A DNA stretch of 64,000 nt, from assembly GCA_021904315.1 (NCBI GenBank), contig CM038919.1, positions 22,919,666-22,983,665 on the forward strand, read 5' to 3'. This DNA comes from Sphagnum magellanicum (Eukaryota; Streptophyta; Sphagnopsida; Sphagnales; Sphagnaceae). Numbering within the stretch: the first letter of the stretch is position 1; each line of letters starts with the position of its first letter. This document shows, piece by piece, positions 1 to 11,830 of the stretch. The notes beneath the pieces were generated by a model. That model saw nothing but the letters and a program-made list of their open reading frames with translations, was not told where the DNA came from and searched no databases. Position numbers and translations under genes: made by a program.

Positions 1-385
1 AATGTACTGAATGTGATAGATTTTCTTGCTTTCTTTTGCTGTTCCCCTATGTGAAGATTTTTAACTTTTCTGTTGTATTGATTCAGTGATGCTGACAAAC
101 TTCTTGTGTTCTCAACATCGAACCATTAACATACCTTCTAGCACCTGGCTGCAAATTCATCCATTGCTTTCAACTTGAGTTTCTTATTGTGCAAGATGCT
201 TCAAGCCCAATTAGTCTCTCTGCAGTTGCATCCTGTCCGCTCCAAAGCAAGATCACACAATGCAAAAGACTAGTAATAGGGCTCAATGTTTCTATACTGT
301 TCATTGTGGCTCTGCATTCCATTTCTTTTTCATTATATGTCTTGACTGGGAGAATGATTTGATCAATTGGAGAATTTTCCATCAG

Positions 386-481
386 GTTTCATTGCTGGAG
401 GATCTAACCCTGGATCAGACCAGTGTGTTGTGAGTCCAGATGACCCATTTGATGACAAAATTGTCTCTAGAATGATACCTG
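386..481 (+). other. putative exon, unrecognised
   Basis: After a TCCATCAG acceptor there is an open frame of 31 codons beginning FIAGGSNPGSDQCVV and ending ...SRMIPG, directly followed by a good donor (CCTG/GTAAAT). A glycine-rich start and a cluster of aspartates (SPDDPFDDK) give it protein-like composition. I do not recognise the family and could not find neighbouring exons that continue the frame. It could be a chance frame between two cryptic splice sites. Confidence 0.3.
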
Positions 482-1261
482 GTAAATTCACAAGTATTTG
501 ATTCACACTAACTCTGTCTTGCTATTCTATCTCTCTTCCTGCCATATTTCCATGCTACTGCAAACTACTAGATGGTACTTGCAACTTAAGGGCAGAAAGT
601 GGAGGATTCTTCCTTACAAGATGACATTACAAGGTAATTAATCATGGTAATTGGAGTCAAGTGCCAAGGAGTGTAGGCTCATGGTGGAATGGGTCTCCAA
701 ATGTCAATACTTGGAAGTAGAGAAGGAGAATAAGAAAGCATGACATAGCAGTAGTAGCAGGAGGAATCTGCAATTGTTAGCAAGGATACCTTGATAGTGA
801 CTAATGAGGTTATGAACATGGGGGACAAATCAAAGAGAAGACAGGATATGAAGGACAATATGGGTTTCAAATAGGCAAAGATTGTGCTGACAATTTTGCT
901 CTGAGTTAGAGGTCCTCTGTTTATCTTCAGCCTCCTCCTGAGACTGGAGGCAGCATCTCAGTTGGCATGTTATCATTACAGGAGAGTAGCATCAACCAGA
1001 GGGCCACAGAGAAAAAGATGAGAAATAAACTTAGGCATGAGCTGATGTTCAGAGGATCCTTGGTGGGATGCAACATACATAATAATAGGTTGAAACTTGC
1101 TTGCTGGGGTCAAAGAATGAGAAGCTGAAGCTTTCTCTATCAATTCATCACCCTGTTCTCTTGTCAATTTTGGAAAAGCCTCTATTTGTTATGGGTCCTA
1201 TGGCCTGACTGAAGGTATGGAACTGATGTGGGAGGAAACAGGAGTGGGGTTTTGTCTGCAG

Positions 1262-1436
1262 GACCTGGTTATTCAAAGATCACCCAGATCTGAACGACAT
1301 ATTAGCAGTTGCAGATGGGATAGAATCTCAGGATGAGATGGCATTTGAGATTAAGGAAACTGCTGACAAGCTCTCGAACTTGATTGAGACTGCCCACACT
1401 CATGTCACTTCCAGAGTCTCCAATTTCAGAATTTAG
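1262..1436 (+). other. putative terminal exon, unrecognised
   Basis: A TTTTGTCTGCAG acceptor is followed by 57 open codons ending in TAG. The peptide (TWLFKDHPDLNDILAVAD at the start, then an acidic helix-like stretch with KETADKLSNLIETAHTH) looks like a real amphipathic helical C-terminus. The repeated hydrophobic spacing would suit a coiled coil or helical bundle. No family was recognised. The upstream exon was not found, so this may be an orphan fragment. Confidence 0.35.
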
Positions 1437-1991
1437 TTGTAAGCTGCCCTACCAACAAGGTCTAAAAGATGCTATGAGGTATCTTTTTGATAATAAGTAA
1501 TGTTCCAGGCAGTTCACAAATGCAAGTTCTGGGCTGCAGTGTTCTGGCATCCATGAGTCAAGTCAGGTCTAGTTGTGAGGGTTATGGTGCTGACCTTTCT
1601 GCTTGACAAATTTTCAATGCTTCACAATTTCATGCATGTGGCATATAAGTGCTTAAGAACATGGTTTGCATGCTGGCTTGTATGATCTGTGAGCAGGAAA
1701 GCAAAGATTCGAAACTTCATACTTGCTGATTGGTGAAGGGTGGGCAATGAGCTTCAAAAGCCTGGACCTGTGTAAGTTCAACCATGCATTGTAATCTTGG
1801 TTGTTTTCATCACAAGCTACAGTCTGGCATATCTAAAGTCTATTTTCATGTCAGTCTCTAGATGAATGTTTACTTCTTGGCTGACTTCATCTCTTCTCAA
1901 GCTGAAAAGATGTCATGACTTTGTTTGCGGGAAGTATGGATAGGAAGAAAGTCATTGATTTTACAACTTGTGGAATGTTCCCCAAAGAATG

Positions 1992-2172
1992 AGGCTTAAA
2001 ACTCATTCTGTACACAAAGCTTGGGGCTGATGGCAATGGCCTCATCAAGTTGGTCAAGGAGCATACAAAGGAGACTCAGAGGAAGGAAAAAGAGACTCAA
2101 GTATGCACACAACTCAACCAGCTGCTGGCAGCTCGGACATATCCAAAGCTGAAGCCACCTTGGCTGGATTGA
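1992..2172 (+). other. putative exon or pseudogene piece, unrecognised
   Basis: An open + strand frame follows a TGA at 1989-1991 and runs for about 59 codons (KLILYTKLGADGNGLIKLV..., ending ARTYPKLKPPWLD and a stop). It is lysine and glutamate rich in the middle. There is no clear acceptor at its left edge and no recognised domain, so it may be a decayed exon or chance. Confidence 0.25.
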
Positions 2173-2258
2173 GGTGTTACTAAAGAGGCCTGGTGGCATC
2201 TCTTGAGAGCAGAATAAAAGATTCCCAGCATGATGTGAGCACTCTTGGCCTCTTTCTT

Positions 2259-3320
2259 TTATGTCCAGATGATGTGGATGACTCTTTGATAGCCTAGACT
2301 CAAGGATGACTCTAGGCTATCAAAGGGGTATTGCTCATGCCCAAAACTACTCAATACACTTGCAATACCTTTCTCAAAGTATCCTAGAAATACATTGGGC
2401 TCCATAAGATATCTTTTGACATGTGACTGGGTATTACTTATGTCCAAAACCACTTAATACACTTGCAATACCCCTTGCAGGGTATCCTAGAAATACATTG
2501 GGCTCCAAAACATATCTTTTGAAACTTGGAGGAGTATTGCATAGCCCTACCAAAATCTAGAAGGGATGCAATACCCTCATGCACTATACACAACATGGGC
2601 TGAATTATTTTGGTCTAGGCTATTAAAGGGGTATTGTTCATTCCCAAAAGGATTCAATGAACATGCAATACCCCTCTCAAGGTATTTCATAAATACATTG
2701 GGCTCCATAACATATTTTTTGACAGGTGTAAAGGTATTACATAGCCCTACAAAAACCTACAAGGAAACTAATACCTTCATTAAGGCATTCAGCAATTAAA
2801 CACCATGGGTCTACACTATTGGAGATGTATTGTTCATGTTCAAAATTACACAATACACTTATAATACCCCTTATAAGTTATCCCATAAATACATTGGGCT
2901 CCATAACATATTTTTTCAAACTTGGAGGGGTAATGCATAGCCATAACAAAACTTGAAGGAAAATAGTACTTGCATCATATTTTGATAATATTTTAAACCA
3001 TGAAACAAAAGGATTTTTTTTTGAATATTTATTCCATGTTCAATATAACATGCCCTACATATTGATTCAAATAAATGAAAGTATTACAAAGTTCTTCACA
3101 TTGCTAGTAGAAGGTCACTTGAACAAAGTTATGGAATTTAATATGCAATATTTGCATCATTATGGGATATTTGCATTCACCATGAAACATAAGAATGTTT
3201 TTTAAATATTTAATTCTTCGCCAATATATCATGAAATTCATGTTTGCAAAATTATTTATTCATCGTACAATATGCTTAACAAATATAAAAATGAACATGA
3301 TGCAAAACATTGATGGTACA
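2259..3320 (+). repeat. terminal repeat cluster, copy 1 (~200-bp units)
   Basis: Three to four diverged units of about 200 bp, starting near 2326, 2430 (a shortened unit), 2627 and 2828. Each holds GGTATTG...TCATGCCCAAAA, then GCAATACCCCTT, CATTGGGCTCCATAACATAT and AGCCCTACCAAAACCT. Past 2960 comes a unique tail with TTAAACCATGAAACAAAAG and TTGATTCAAATAAATGA. The same order of blocks occurs at 15421-16260 in the same orientation and at 6106-7405 in the opposite one, so this is a third copy of the ends of the large palindromic element to its right. Confidence 0.75.
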
Positions 3321-6105
3321 AGGGTTTAGGGTTTAATGTAAAATTTACTAATTAATGTTAAAATTCAGAATTTGTCAAAATCAAAAAATTATAAATTCAT
3401 GTTTAACATTTTTTCAATTATGTACATATTTATGTTTTTCCCTCTTAAAGTTGTAAACCCATTTCAAAAAATATAAACATAAAATCTCTAATTTAATAAG
3501 ATTTTGATGCATGTTTTAATAAATTAAATTAAAGCAGATGATTTTTATTTTTATTTACTAGTTCGCATAATAATAAAAATGGTTTCTCCCATATATTAAT
3601 CCTATATATGATTGAAAATTTATTTTAAAATTTTTTGACATTAAACCCTAATTTCTAGCCTAAAATAACTATATAATAGGTTGGTAATATTGTATAAAGG
3701 TATAACACAAGTCCTTATGTAAATTTTATTTTTTATAATGTATAGTATTGGCTTAAATATTGGTCTAAATATATTGGTATTTATAACATATCGAATAGTA
3801 CATTATACATAATTAATGATATTATGGAATTATATTGTGATTCATTTTAATTTATATAAATGTCTTCATATTTATTTTAAATATGATAAAAATTGATTAA
3901 AAAATATGTTAGACTTAAACTATATATATATAAACCCATGGTTATGTATAGTGCAAGTTTTGTTAAAAAAAATTTAAATGACAATTTCAAATTTTCAAAA
4001 GATAAGTTATTGACATTGTATATTTTATTAATGCATTTAATTGAATATTATTTCTATGTAAATTGAAACATTGTATTTGAAGTTTGAAATATAAGTTATT
4101 GGTATTATGTAAGTTTAATCCTTGTAAATTAATTATATGTAAATTTTTAATTTACATTGTACTAGATGATGATATACTTAGTTTATTAATGCGTGAAATT
4201 ATATTTTTTTGCATTTATAGAGACATAATATTTGCATAATTATTTTAACTTGGTAAAAATTTTAATTAAACATTTTATGGAAGAGGAAGGTGCAGGGCAA
4301 AGGTGGGGCATTCTTCAAATGAGGCTTCTAAAACCTTGAAATTTCTTCCAATTATGGTTGTTTAAAATTTTTGTTCCAAATGTTTTGAAAGTAACAATTG
4401 AATTCATCAATTGGGTTATGGTATGTAATCATTTTGAAATGGATGCAACATGATTTTATTTAGGATCCACTATTTAAATCTTTGCATTTATGATGATTAT
4501 AAATTAAAATATTATCAACTTATAAAAAGTTAAACCCAAAATAATTTTCTGGTCACAATTTTGTTTCAATTTTCATGCATCCCCTACATCAAAGGTGGTT
4601 ATGAATTGTGAATCAAATTCTTCAAATATAATTGCAAAATGAAAATAGTGCACCATGAAATGTAAGTTGTTACTTTTAATATGAGGTTTTGGAATTTTGT
4701 AACAAAGTATTCACAATGAAGATTTATAATTAGTATTAGATGTAACCTCCAACTCTTCCACATTAAGTAATCTCCCACATTAGTTGACAATAGACACACA
4801 ATTATCATGTTTTTTCTAATTGGCAAACAAACAGGAAGAAGGAAATTGCTTACTTTCCAATCTTCTAGAGATTTTTTACTTGTCAAACTGACAAGATATT
4901 CGAGGTGGAGTTTTTTTTTAACTAGATGATGATGAAGCGCAACAACAATGTTGTAAACATATGCCTGATTTGGTGATAGCAGTATAAACAACTTTAGATA
5001 ATCCTTCCAGGCATCCATATGCAAGCACTTGGATACATGCTTTGCACATTAAACAAGCCCAAATTCTCTTTGTGGTGGAAAACTAAAATGTGTTCTACAA
5101 AAACATGGGAATGCTCTAGTAAATCATAGGGCAAAGGAGGTACATTCTTCATCTCCCACCACACCATTATCATTGCAACAACAAAAAGAAACAACAACGA
5201 TATAATTAACTTCCGTAGTGTTTTAAAAATGATAGTTGACTACAAGGAGTTAATGTTTGAGTTGTTGTTTGTTCACAAAGGAGGGTGTGTTTTTGGAAAC
5301 TTCCTAGAGACCTTCAAATAGTTGGGTATGAGAATGTTCATAAGCTCTTAGAAGCCATGCCAAAATTTGTGTGGATTTGAAAACTTTGTGAAGGCCAAGT
5401 CGTTATACAGTGTTTTTAACACCTTGAGAAGCTAAACATGATTCCACCATGCAATTCCTTGTGGAGATTGAATCCACCAAAGAGTTAGACAACATTATAG
5501 TTATTGTGATTAAATTACTACTACATTAAGCATGATGATGTTGAATCCTCCAACCCTTATTGAGCAAAACAATGATTTTATTGTGAATGGAACTATCTTA
5601 GGATGTTAACCACCCAAATCATCAAATCAATGCTTTGATAAAAAATATATAGTAGATTCTCCGGGAGAAGACCTGGGCATCAGATAGTTGGTCAAATGGC
5701 TAGCAGAAATCATGTCCTTCATGTAGTTGAGTTGTATGTTACCTCATGTGGTTAAACTTGTCTATGATGATCAAAGACTAATACTAGGATCATTTTGGAC
5801 ATTGGGTGAATGTGCCCAAGCTCCATTTTCATGCATCCTAGTTCTAGGTGGTTTTTGCTTCTCAGATACCCCTAATTTAGTGATGTCATCATCATTACCT
5901 CTATGTAAAATTTATTTTACAATATATCAAAAAATGATATACTTAATTATTTAATGTGTGGATTTTTTATTATTTTTTCATTCTTACATATATAAATCTT
6001 AATGAATATTTTACATTAAATTTTTTTAAGTAAACATTAAATATAGTTGAAAGACATTTTCAAACTCATAAATGGTAAAAATCGTTTAGTGGACCAATGC
6101 GAAAT
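3321..6105. other. AT-rich spacer, no gene seen
   Basis: Very AT-rich sequence without a convincing gene. Two overlapping minus-strand open frames (4599-5024 and 4994-5197) read as leucine, isoleucine and histidine rich peptides with no motif, as expected from AT-rich DNA. Around 3325-3345 there is a short telomere-like GGGTTTAGGGTTTA. The segment sits between two copies of the terminal repeat cluster in opposite orientation, so it may be the interior of a second, partly deleted element. Confidence 0.5.
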
Positions 6106-7405
6106 TGTTGGTACATGTAAATGAAGGTATTGCAATATTTGCCACATTGATGGTATAAGGTGTACTTCAACAAAGTTTTGAAGTGTAACTACAATACCTT
6201 CATTTTAGTGATAGTTTCATTACCTTTTACCATTAATGTGACCAACTTGACAATACCTTCATTTGTATCATGGTTTAGGATATTGTCACAATATGGTGCA
6301 AGTATTGTATACCTTTTAGGTTTTGGTAGGGCTACGCAATACCCCTCCAAGTTTCATGGCAAATGCAAATATTTTAAAATGATGTAAGTATTGCATTTAA
6401 ACTACATAACTTTGTTCCATGTATGTACATCAATGATGGTTCATAACTTTGCAATACCTTCATTCAATATGTTTAGTATGATATAATGAGCATGGAATAA
6501 ATATGTTAAAAAGAATTATTTTGTTTCATGGTTTATGATATTATCGCAAAATGATGTGGGTATTGCTTTCTTTCTAGGTTTTGCTAGGGCTATGCAATAC
6601 CTTTCCAAATTCCAAAAGATATGTTATGTAACCCAAAGGTTTTATGGGATACCCAAAGAGGGGTAATGCATGTGAATTGAATACTTCTAGGCATGAGAAT
6701 TACCCTTTCGATAGCTCAAACCAAAATAATTGAGCCCATGATGTTTATAGATTACCCCAAACAAAGTATTGTTTTCCTTGTAAGTTTAAGTAATACCCCT
6801 CTAGGTTTCAATAGATATGTGATGGAGCCCAAAAGATTTTTTATGTACCCTAAGAAAGGTATTATACACCCATTGAGTAATTTTAAATAAAAGTAATACC
6901 CTTTCCAGTAGCCTGGACTAAAATAATTTAATTCATATTGTTCATAAAATATCTTTATGATTGTATTACATTCCTTCTAGGGTTTGTTGGGGCTATGTAA
7001 TACCCCTCTAGGATTCTTTAAATATGTTATGGAACCCAAAGGTTTTATAATATACCATAATAGGGGTATTGCATGTGCATTGAATAATTTTGGGCATAAG
7101 CAATACCCCTCCAATAACCTAGACCAAAATCATTCAATCCATTATGTTTACAAAATACCCCCATGAAAGTATTACGTTCCTTCTAGGTTTTGTTAAGGCA
7201 ATGCAATCCCCCTCTGAGACTTTTGAAATATGTTATGGAGCCCAAAGGATTTATAATATACTATCGTAGGGGTATTGCATGTGCATTGAATAATTATGGG
7301 CACAAGCAATACCCCTCCAATAGCTTGGACCAAAATAATTTAAATCAATGGTGTTTACATATTATCTTCATGAGGGTATTGTTTTCCTTTTTAGGTTTGA
7401 ACTTC
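6106..7405 (-). repeat. terminal repeat cluster, copy 2 (left arm, inverted)
   Basis: At least four units of about 200-208 bp (starts near 6657, 6853, 7061 and 7267), each with AGGGGTATTGCATGTGCATT, GCAATACCCCTCCAATA and ATGGAGCCCAAAG. The outer part (6106-6560) holds the unique tail, with CATGGTTTATGATATTATCGC and CATGGAATAAATATG. The sequence is the reverse complement of the cluster at 15421-16260. Apparent short ORFs here come from the repeat itself. Confidence 0.75.
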
Positions 7406-7745
7406 TAATTTTTGGGGGTAAAGAAAAAAAAATTGGTTTGAATGCAAGACTAAAATCATAGTTTTGATAAATTTATCAAGCATACATATAAGAATATGTG
7501 AGAATATATTTCTAACTATTAACACAAGATGGTGCAAAATGAAAGTAAAATGTTTTAAATAAAATAACATGGGTGACATGTGTTCCAAAAATGTGTAAAA
7601 ATGCCCAAGTTCAAAACAACCCCAACCTTAAATGCGGAACATGTCATACTAGTAAATATGTGGTTGCTTGAAAGATAAATTGCTACCCTAAATCCTGAAG
7701 ACCAAAACAACACCCTAATCAAAACTAGGATAAGCTATGGGCTAT

Positions 7746-9341
7746 CTATATCACTACCAAAAGGGGATGGGATCCCTTTAACTTTCCTATATCGTGCTGA
7801 TACAACTTTTGCATCATGGGCATACCGTTGCATAAAAACCCCACGATTGCTAATGTTGTGTCTAGAACATTAGCCATAAACACCTCCTTAGTTGTGCCTC
7901 GAACCTTAAAACAAACAACACAATACAATAAATATTGCATATGAATTTTAAAACCTATAATTTTAAAATATATATATGGCATTGTTGGAAATTTATGGAC
8001 CATGAATCATTTTTGAATCATGGTACTGTGTAAAAACGTCAATTTCTTTATGCTGCACTATCTTATTTGATGCAAAATTCCAATTGCACTCCATCCAAGT
8101 GCCTTTGAATGCCTTTGCATACTTGGATTGAGTCACTTGAATCACAAATGCAAGGTCTTCATCATGCTCTAGCTTGGCTTGCATGTTGAGAGGCATGGGC
8201 CCCACACCCCATGTAGTCATGCTAAGAAGCTAAAAGATGTGGTTAAAGGTTAGCTTAACAAGTGTTAGCTTAGGAACTTTAGGTGTGTACTTCAAATCAC
8301 CATGGAGCCTATCCCACTCCAAGGTAGTGTGCCTCCTAGCCTTGGCAACTGCCTTTTGCTCATTGCAACAAAACCAGGCCAAAAGGTTGTTCAAGACTCA
8401 TGCATTCATTACCGTAAAACCTTGTTCCTAAATAAATTAACATTTGGGCTTGCTCGGCTCCATGGTCAGATTGTGGCATGCCCACAAATGTTGTACCAAG
8501 TTGTACTTCGCTATATATGATGCATTGCACTCATCAACCCTGCAAACAAATTTGGGCCCATCCCTTGCCCAATGGACACCTTCTATGGCAATTGGGGGAA
8601 GGGCAACCACATTTGAAACCAAAAAACCAAATACAATAAACCTAATGTGAGAATTAACATTCTAAATGAAGTTTATTTCTACATGATAAGGTATTGCAAT
8701 TATAAATAAAATATTAAACACATTATGAAGGTATTGCAAAAATGGATAGACAAACAAAAATTCAAGATGAAGTATTGCTAAAACCCAGACTCGAAATTTG
8801 CATAAAATGAGGCTAACCCTAAAAAAATAAAATATCACCTACAAAGCTATAGGGTATTGCTTAGAAATTTAAACCAAAAAAAATGCCTTAGCCACCTTTT
8901 CACATGGAAAAGGAAGGCAAGGCAAAAATTTGAGAACTAAAATTAATAAATGTATTACAAACACAAATTTACCCCTAAAAAAAACCCACCCATCCTTTCA
9001 AATACAGAAGATGGGTGGGCAATAAATTGTAAGTTAAAATTAAAAATGTCACCTAGATCAATCTCAACATGTCCTATAACATGCTCATCTTCTTTTGGTT
9101 CTAGAACAAAAATTACATTTTTTTGTTTCACTATCATTTCAATATTTTTTTGCATGTCAACTTTAATTGTGGCAAGATCTATTGTAGAGGTTTCCCGAAC
9201 CTCAACAATCATTTGCATTTGCTTCTCACTAACATTACATTGAACCAATGCACGATCTTCAACATTCGCCTGCACATGTTTTTGCATCTTCCATCCTTCC
9301 AAACCTCCTTCACTCACAACACCTCCCATGCTATTTGCCAA
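7746..9341 (-). pseudogene. decayed C2H2 zinc-finger ORF, left-arm copy
   Basis: Read on the minus strand the pieces follow in order. First is an acidic N-terminal segment (9341-8955, with MGGVVSEGGLEG and EIDLGDIF). Next is a zinc finger (8622-8437): CRVDEC, twelve residues, then H-x4-H in VQHLWACH. Then comes a conserved block (8220-7993) starting MTTWGVGPMPLN, with AKLEHDEDLAFVI and KAFKGTWMECNW. Frames change and stops interrupt between the pieces, so the copy is dead. The same domain order occurs in the right arm on the + strand. I do not know a named family with this combination. The single finger could bind DNA and may have belonged to the element's own protein, which is inference. Confidence 0.55.
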
Positions 9342-9366
9342 TTTAGTTGAGGTTTGCTCCTCTTCT

Positions 9367-10545
9367 CTAGTAATCCTTTTTTTTTTTCAGGTTTGCATCT
9401 ACCAAAGTTGCAAAAACCACAAAACAAAATAAAATAAAATTTCTTACCAACATCAGAAAACAAATAGGAGTAACAATGAAAAAGAAAAACAACATTAAAG
9501 GGGAAAAAAAAGGGGGAAAGCTAAAGCTCCTTCTCTGCCAAAGCTTGGTGATGGTGCCCACTTGCGCCCAAATGCAACAAAAAAAGAAAAAGGAAAAAAA
9601 GAAGCTCAAGTTTCGCCTTTGCTATGACTTGGCAATGGCACCATTGGTACCCAGAAACAACAAAACAAAAAAATAAAAAATAAAAAAGGAGTGCAAGCTC
9701 CCCTTATGCTAAGACTTTGTGATGGTGTCCACCTACACCAAAAACAAAAAAAAAGGAAAGCCAAAGCTCCTCATCCATTGATAATTGGTGATGGTGCCTA
9801 GCTGTGCCTTTAAGCAACCAAAAAAAAGGGGGAGCCAAGTTGTGTTAAAACTTAACGATGGTGCCCACCTACACCTAGAAACAACAAAACACAAATTAAA
9901 ATAAAGAAAAAAAGGGGCAGCCAAAGCTCCCTTTTGTCGAGACTTAACAATGGCACCCACTTGTGCCTAAAAAAAAAAAACCAAAAAATAGGAAGAAGAG
10001 GGGGAGCTCAAGCTTCCCTTCTATCGAGACTTGGCCATGGTGCCCCATAAGCAACAAAAAAAATGAAAAAAAGGGGGAGCTTGCTTCCTTTTCTAGCTCC
10101 CTCTCTATTGAACCTTGGTGATGATGCCTTAGAAGCAGCAAAAAGAACAAAAGAAAAGAGGGAGCAAGCTCCCCCTCTATCGAGACCTAGCAATGGCACC
10201 TAAGAACTAGTAAAAAAAACGAAAAAAAGGTGAACAAGCTCCCCTTCTACTAGAACTTGGTGATGGCACCCACCTACACCCATAAACAATAAAAGAAAAA
10301 AAAAAAGAAAAAAGAAGGAGCTCTTGTTGAAAGTTGGCAATGGAGCCCACTTACACCTAGAAGCAACAAAACAAAAGGGGGAAAAAGAAAAAAGGGAGCT
10401 TGGGCTCCCCCTCTATTGAAAGTTGACGAAGGAGCCCACTTGCACCCAGAAACAACAAAACACAAAGAAAAAAGAAAGAAAAAGAGGGAGCTTGGCTTTT
10501 TGCCCACCCACTCCTCGAAGCAACAAAAAAAAGAAGAAAAAGGTG
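9367..10545. repeat. low-complexity minisatellite of the left palindrome arm
   Basis: A diverged tandem array with a period of very roughly 80-100 bp. Units contain GGTGATGGTGCCCACCT, ACACCCAGAAACAACAAAA, an A-rich run, and GGGGGAGCTCAAGCTCCCC, a near-palindrome that can pair with itself. Open frames on both strands here are purely compositional (F/L-rich or K-rich). No gene is present. Confidence 0.7.
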
Positions 10546-10549
10546 CTTA

Positions 10550-11830
10550 CCTTTAAGCTTGTGCTTCCAAACTCACCATTCCTCAAGCTCCAAGCTCTCC
10601 ATTCTTCAAGCTTTAAGCTCCCTAAACCCAAACACTCAACCTGCTAGTGATGGAGTGACTGCAAGAGAAGTGTGGGAAGGGTGGGTCGGTAGAAGGGAGG
10701 GTGTTAGGTAGGTTGGAGGCATAGGTAGGAGGTCTAAAAGAAAAAAACTTGGGGTCAGGGGTTGTTGGAGGAAAAAAATATAAAAGGGGAGGCCCAAAAA
10801 ATAATAATAATAATAATTAAAAAGCTAGGAAAACAAATTATAAAAAAAAGTTTCAAAGGGAATTTTTTTTAATTGACTAAACAATTGACCCCCTTTGGAG
10901 GACAATTTCAACCCATCCATGAAATCCTAGAATGGGATTTTTTGGATGGTGCACTCATGGGTGCTAGGTCACTCAAGCCATCAAGTCTAAGCATATATAG
11001 ATCACGAGGCGATAGGAGTACGAGGGAACTTAACATCCTATTTAGGACGGAGGGTCCTTATGCTATAAGTGAGCACAAGGTTCTTTTCACACCTATTTGT
11101 AGGTGTAAGGTTCCTCCCACCCCTAAATGCACGTAAGATCCCTTTTTTATTATAGGAGGGATATTCACACAACTATTAAGTGCCCTCCAAATACACTTTG
11201 GGAATTTCTTACTATTTTCTGACCCCGAAATGGGTTACATGTAATGAAAGCAATTTTGGTTAGGGGTTCTTTCTAAAGCCTAAGTTCTCTTCTCTAACCA
11301 AAGTGGGACCTTGTGGGAAACTTCCTCCACATTAATGAAAATGTGAAAATCTGGGAGTTTTTTTTTCCATGATTAAATTTAGGGGTAAAAGAAAAAAAAC
11401 AAAAAAAACAAAAAGAGGTGGCATCAAAATTCTCTTCATCAAGTCATGGAGGCTTGAGTGAACCAGCACCCACAAATGCACCATCCAAAAAATCCCGTTT
11501 TGGGATTTCATGGATGGGATGAAACTGTCCCCCAATGGTCAGTTTACTTGGTTAGTAGATTTTTTTTCTTCTGTTCCTTTTTTCCCAGCTAGAATTTTTT
11601 CCCTAGGTCAATTTTTTTTTCTGGCAACAATTTTATTATCATTTTTTTTTTGGCCCACCCCTGATCCCAAGTGTTTTTTTGGGAAGCTCCTACCTACCTT
11701 CTAAACCCTAAACCCTAAACCCTAAATCACCTACCCCCTTCTTCCTACCGACCCACCTACCTCCCTCATCTTGTTGGCCCCCACCCCACCCCACCCACTT
11801 CCTTTTGCATTCATTTCCATTGCCAAAGCT
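10550..11830. repeat. inner inverted repeat around the palindrome centre
   Basis: The arms are about 10550-11000 and 11440-11830. Matching pairs include TTGGATGGTGCACTCATGGG near 10939 with the reverse complement of CCACAAATGCACCATCCAAA near 11468, CAATTGACCCCC with TGTCCCCCAATGGTCAG, GGGTCGGTAGAAGGG with CTTCCTACCGACCC, and AACTTGGGGTCAGGGG with CCCCTGATCCCAAGT. The ~440-bp loop between them is not symmetric and contains a separate dispersed repeat (near 11090-11220). Confidence 0.65.
11700..11727 (+). repeat. interstitial telomere-like run (CCCTAAA)
   Basis: About four consecutive CCCTAAA units. This is the plant telomere repeat, here inside the palindrome rather than at a chromosome end. 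Related short runs lie near 3325-3345 and 55320-55340. Confidence 0.85.

Larger units (their letters stand above)
1..2250. other. 5' flank with unrecognised exon-like pieces
   Basis: No gene could be named in this stretch. On the + strand three short open pieces look more like old exons than chance, and they are listed separately (386-481, 1262-1436, 1992-2172). They cannot be joined into one frame by eye: the first ends after one base of a codon, and the second does not continue it. The minus-strand open frames here have ordinary-looking composition with no recognisable motif. The region may be the eroded 3' part of a gene lying to the left of the window, or captured gene fragments. Confidence 0.4.

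Noticed and set aside
4599..5197. Two overlapping minus-strand ORFs (141 and 67 codons)
   Set aside because: AT-rich DNA gives hydrophobic, His-rich frames; no motif, no shared frame, no splice logic.
9367..10647. Cluster of Phe/Leu-rich and Lys-rich ORFs
   Set aside because: They translate the A/T-run minisatellite in several frames and are low-complexity.
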